Notes under the pieces: model-generated
The model's input: the letters and a program-made list of their open reading frames with translations, nothing else
What the model was told of the DNA's origin: nothing
Database searches by the model: none
Assembly (NCBI GenBank): GCA_031267775.1
Contig: JAIRYL010000190.1
Span: 1-7,353 of the forward strand
Direction of reading: 5' to 3'
Source of the DNA: Tannerellaceae bacterium
GTDB taxonomy: Bacteria; Bacteroidota; Bacteroidia; Bacteroidales; Tannerellaceae
DNA: 7,353 nucleotides
Made by a program: the position numbers and the translations under genes
Part shown: positions 5,339 to 7,353 of the stretch, piece after piece
Layout of the letters: the number at the start of each line of letters is the position of its first letter
How positions within the stretch are numbered: the first letter of the stretch is position 1

Positions 5339-6745
5339 ATGAAGATCAGATTTTTTATACTTGGTATGGTTGCAGGATGTATATTACTGAACAGTTGTAA
5401 TGATGATATGGGGCGGGTAGGACCAAGTATTCAACCAAGCGAAGATACGCCTACGATACGGACGGATACCTTTATGCTCAAAGCTTCGACGGTGTTGCTT
5501 GATTCGATTTATGCAAAGACGGCAACCGGATTACTCGGCGAAATATACGATCCGTTATACGGATACCTGAAAGCGGATTTTATCTGTCAGTTTTATGTGC
5601 AGGATGGCTTTACATTCAGGCAAAAACCTGTAAACGGTAAAATCGATTCGGTTCAATTCAGGATTTTTTATTCAAATAGAGAATGGATTGGCGACTCCTT
5701 AGCCTCTATGCAGGCTACCGTATATCCCGTTGTAAAGCCATTGGAAAGGAATTATTACACCAATATCGATCCCGCTCGATATGTGGATTTTAATAATCCC
5801 TTAGCTTCCAAAACATACTCTCCTCGCGATTTAACCGTTTCCGATTCATTGTGGAGCGCTACCGTCGCAAGCAGTTCTTATACGGTATATTCGTATAATG
5901 CGCGCGTCGAGATCAAACTGCCTGTTTCATTCGGACAGAAATTCTATGATGAATCCATGGCCAATCCCGCCAGTTTTGTAAATCAGGAAGCCTTTAATGC
6001 GTTCTTTCCGGGATTACATATTACCAATACGTTTGGAAGTGGAAATATATTGGTTATTAATGATACGGAAATCGTTATTTATTATAACTATTATACCGAA
6101 AGGCTTTCTACCGGGGCTATAGATTCCGCCGTAATTGCCTATGAAGTATTTCCGGTAACAAAGGAAGTTATCCAGATGAACCGTACGCAAAGCGCCGATT
6201 TGGATAAATTGTTGATTCCCAATGATAATTATACCTATATAAAGACGCCCGCCGGCGTTGCGACACGTTTTACCATCCCTGTTAAGGAAATAAAAGAAAA
6301 GGTAGGAGACAGGCGGATAAACACCTTTTACCTCGAACTGAAAGCAATGCCGCAGGATGATTGGAAATACGCATTGTCTCCTCCCGCATACGTATTGTTC
6401 CTCCCGGAAGATTCGGTTAAAACGTTCTTTGAAAAAGGGAAGATAGAAGATAATATAACCGCCTATTTAGGAACCTATTATCCCTCGTCTTTACTCTATT
6501 CGTTTACCTCTGACGGTAGCGCCAGCCCCGTTAAAACAAATCTGGCAAATCTGATCAGGTATCAATTACTGAATGATCCGGACAAAGATTTGAATATGTT
6601 GGTTATCCCCGTCGACCGGTCGGTTAGCAGTACGGCCGGGACTACCGAATCTCTGAGTAACTATCTGAAACCGGCAAGCCTTGCGCTTCGTAAAGACTCC
6701 TTAGCGATGCAGGTACAGGTTATTACCAGCGTATACGATGAATAA
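5339..6745 (+). CDS. DUF4270-family lipoprotein, probably on the cell surface
   Basis: The 468-residue product starts with a lipoprotein signal peptide: Lys2/Arg4, a hydrophobic core and a lipobox LLNSC with the lipidated Cys at residue 20. Asn-Asp-Asp follows the Cys; acidic residues there resemble the Bacteroidetes lipoprotein export signal, so display on the outer face is plausible. The mature part is rich in beta strands and Tyr/Ser/Asn, with no membrane segments. Features such as the early GLLGEIYDPLYGYLKADFICQF segment and the late YPSSLLYSFTSDGSASP region fit my memory of DUF4270, a Bacteroidetes family of unknown function. It begins 15 bases after the glgA-like stop codon, so the two are cotranscribed. 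Repeat copy 2 lies immediately downstream. The role is unknown; a polysaccharide link is suggested only by its neighbour. Confidence 0.82.
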   Translation: MKIRFFILGMVAGCILLNSCNDDMGRVGPSIQPSEDTPTIRTDTFMLKASTVLLDSIYAKTATGLLGEIYDPLYGYLKADFICQFYVQDGFTFRQKPVNGKIDSVQFRIFYSNREWIGDSLASMQATVYPVVKPLERNYYTNIDPARYVDFNNPLASKTYSPRDLTVSDSLWSATVASSSYTVYSYNARVEIKLPVSFGQKFYDESMANPASFVNQEAFNAFFPGLHITNTFGSGNILVINDTEIVIYYNYYTERLSTGAIDSAVIAYEVFPVTKEVIQMNRTQSADLDKLLIPNDNYTYIKTPAGVATRFTIPVKEIKEKVGDRRINTFYLELKAMPQDDWKYALSPPAYVLFLPEDSVKTFFEKGKIEDNITAYLGTYYPSSLLYSFTSDGSASPVKTNLANLIRYQLLNDPDKDLNMLVIPVDRSVSSTAGTTESLSNYLKPASLALRKDSLAMQVQVITSVYDE

Positions 6746-6749
6746 ATAA

Positions 6750-6905
6750 AGAAAAAATAGCGAATAAATCATACATTTATCGGCCTGTTTCCCGCCATCC
6801 TTCAGCCTGAAAGCGCTTACATACCCCGGTATGCGCGCGCTTTCAGGCTTCGTCTGGCAAAAAACAGTTCCAATAAATTTGTATAATTTATTTCTCGACG
6901 CCTCC
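6750..6905 (-). repeat. 156-bp MITE-like structured repeat, copy 2 (inverted relative to copy 1)
   Basis: Read on the minus strand from 6905, this copy aligns to copy 1 without gaps, with about 16 differences in the first ~144 bases. Its outer end GGAGGCGT is intact, but the other end (6750-6762) is replaced by an A-rich sequence, so the end inverted repeat is decayed; clear similarity stops near 6763. The central stem is better than in copy 1: AGCCTGAAAGCGC (6804-6816) and GCGCTTTCAGGCT (6837-6849) form 13 perfect pairs, capped by CATACC/GGTATG (6820-6833). It fills the gap between the convergent DUF4270 and DUF4491 genes, starting 4 bases after one stop codon and touching the other. The hairpin might also end transcription, though it has no T-tract next to the stem. 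Confidence 0.85.
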
Positions 6906-7214
6906 TTAGTTGCGTTCGGGATAGTTTCTTTTTGGATTTTTAGGAAACCAGCCTTTTGATACGCGCCCTTCCTGTTCAAACAGTTCTTTTATCGTCCAGA
7001 ATGACGAAAAGGCGAACACGCCGCAAATAGCCGACATAACCACGCTTTCAATAAATAAGGAAGCTACGACGCCTGAAATGCCCAATACCAGAAAAAACCA
7101 CCAGCACTTGGTACCCCAATAATATTCCGCTTTTACGACAATTGGGTGGAACACCCCTATCATGAAGAAAGTAATAATCCCAATCAGCAAACCATCCAAA
7201 TGAATTGACGTCAT
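6906..7214 (-). CDS. DUF4491-family small inner-membrane protein
   Basis: The 102-residue product has three probable membrane helices: about residues 8-28 (LLIGIITFFMIGVFHPIVVK), 38-56 (CWWFFLVLGISGVVASLFI) and 57-75 (SVVMSAICGVFAFSSFWTI). A basic cytoplasmic tail follows, with FEQEGRVSKGWFPKNPKR. The HPIVVKAEYYWGTKCWW block and the GVFAFSSFWTIKELFEQE block are the hallmarks of DUF4491 as I recall it, a Bacteroidetes family of unknown function. The length is normal. The ATG at 7214 is preceded by a perfect -7 box. The last residues (NYPERN) and the stop codon lie directly against repeat copy 2, so the very C-terminus or stop codon may have been set by insertion of the repeat. Confidence 0.87.
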   Translation of the reverse strand: MTSIHLDGLLIGIITFFMIGVFHPIVVKAEYYWGTKCWWFFLVLGISGVVASLFIESVVMSAICGVFAFSSFWTIKELFEQEGRVSKGWFPKNPKRNYPERN

Positions 7215-7234
7215 AATCTGTTCTATTTTTCCGA

Positions 7235-7242
7235 CAAACTTA
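7235..7242 (-). promoter_or_regulatory. -7 promoter box for the DUF4491 gene
   Basis: The minus strand reads TAAGTTTG here, an exact match to TAnnTTTG, 20 bases before the ATG at 7214, predicting a very short leader. The -33 TTTG is not seen at the expected distance. The remaining bases to the window edge are AT-rich and show no gene. Confidence 0.5.
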
Positions 7243-7353
7243 CATAAAAATCAGTATTTATAAGCGCGCCGGATAAAAATAAAGACCACTCGCTGCTGTT
7301 ATTCCCTAAACTTTCGTTCTTTTATGGTTCTAAACTAAAACTAAAGTATATAT

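Noticed and set aside
6701..6979. A 92-codon minus-strand frame overlapping the DUF4270 3' end, repeat copy 2 and the DUF4491 3' end
   Set aside because: It overlaps two well-supported genes and owes its middle part to the repeat; its ends do not resemble the copy 1 frame.
7215..7353. Possible start of another gene at the right edge
   Set aside because: Both strands have frequent stops and no start with a supported frame; only the DUF4491 promoter box is recognisable.
1..7353. CRISPR arrays, tRNA or rRNA genes, transposases, toxin-antitoxin or defence genes
   Set aside because: I found no spaced direct repeats, tRNA cloverleaf or protein matching such families on either strand.

Overview
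The window looks like chromosomal DNA from an anaerobic or gut-type Bacteroidales bacterium. The evidence is a PorT-type outer-membrane protein of the type IX secretion system, three families largely confined to Bacteroidetes (DUF3276/PUR-alpha, DUF4270 lipoprotein, DUF4491), and TAnnTTTG-type -7 promoter boxes with no clear Shine-Dalgarno sequences. Family or genus cannot be fixed from the sequence.

Layout. From the left edge: porT (minus, cut off by the window edge, apparently a TTG start) diverges from a 55-residue 2[4Fe-4S] ferredoxin (plus). The ferredoxin converges on a DUF3276/PUR-alpha gene (minus). Behind that gene on the same strand lie a MATE-family exporter and the panC-panD pair, the last two steps of pantothenate synthesis. 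A strong hairpin terminator separates panD from the MATE gene. panC diverges from a plus-strand pair made of a shortened GlgA-like protein and a DUF4270 lipoprotein. A small DUF4491 membrane protein (minus) converges on that pair from the right. The last ~140 bases hold only its promoter region.

The least ordinary part is a pair of 156-bp non-coding repeats. Copy 1 (4266-4421) sits in the divergent panC/glgA-like promoter region. Copy 2 (about 6750-6905, opposite orientation) sits between the DUF4270 and DUF4491 genes. They are about 89% identical over ~144 bases without gaps. Each is built as nested inverted repeats: copy 1 has perfect 23-bp ends, copy 2 has a perfect 13-bp central stem, and one inner stem pairs only if G-U wobbles are allowed, which points to folding as RNA in one orientation. 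Together they bracket the glgA-like/DUF4270 operon head-to-head. The short reading frames running through them look like by-products of the repeat. Copy 2 ends exactly at the stop codon of the DUF4491 gene.

Apart from panC and panD, which catalyse consecutive reactions, the genes are not an evident pathway. The glgA-like protein lacks the usual KTGGL nucleotide-sugar motif and the whole second Rossmann domain of glycogen synthase, so its link to the lipoprotein behind it is the main functional puzzle.
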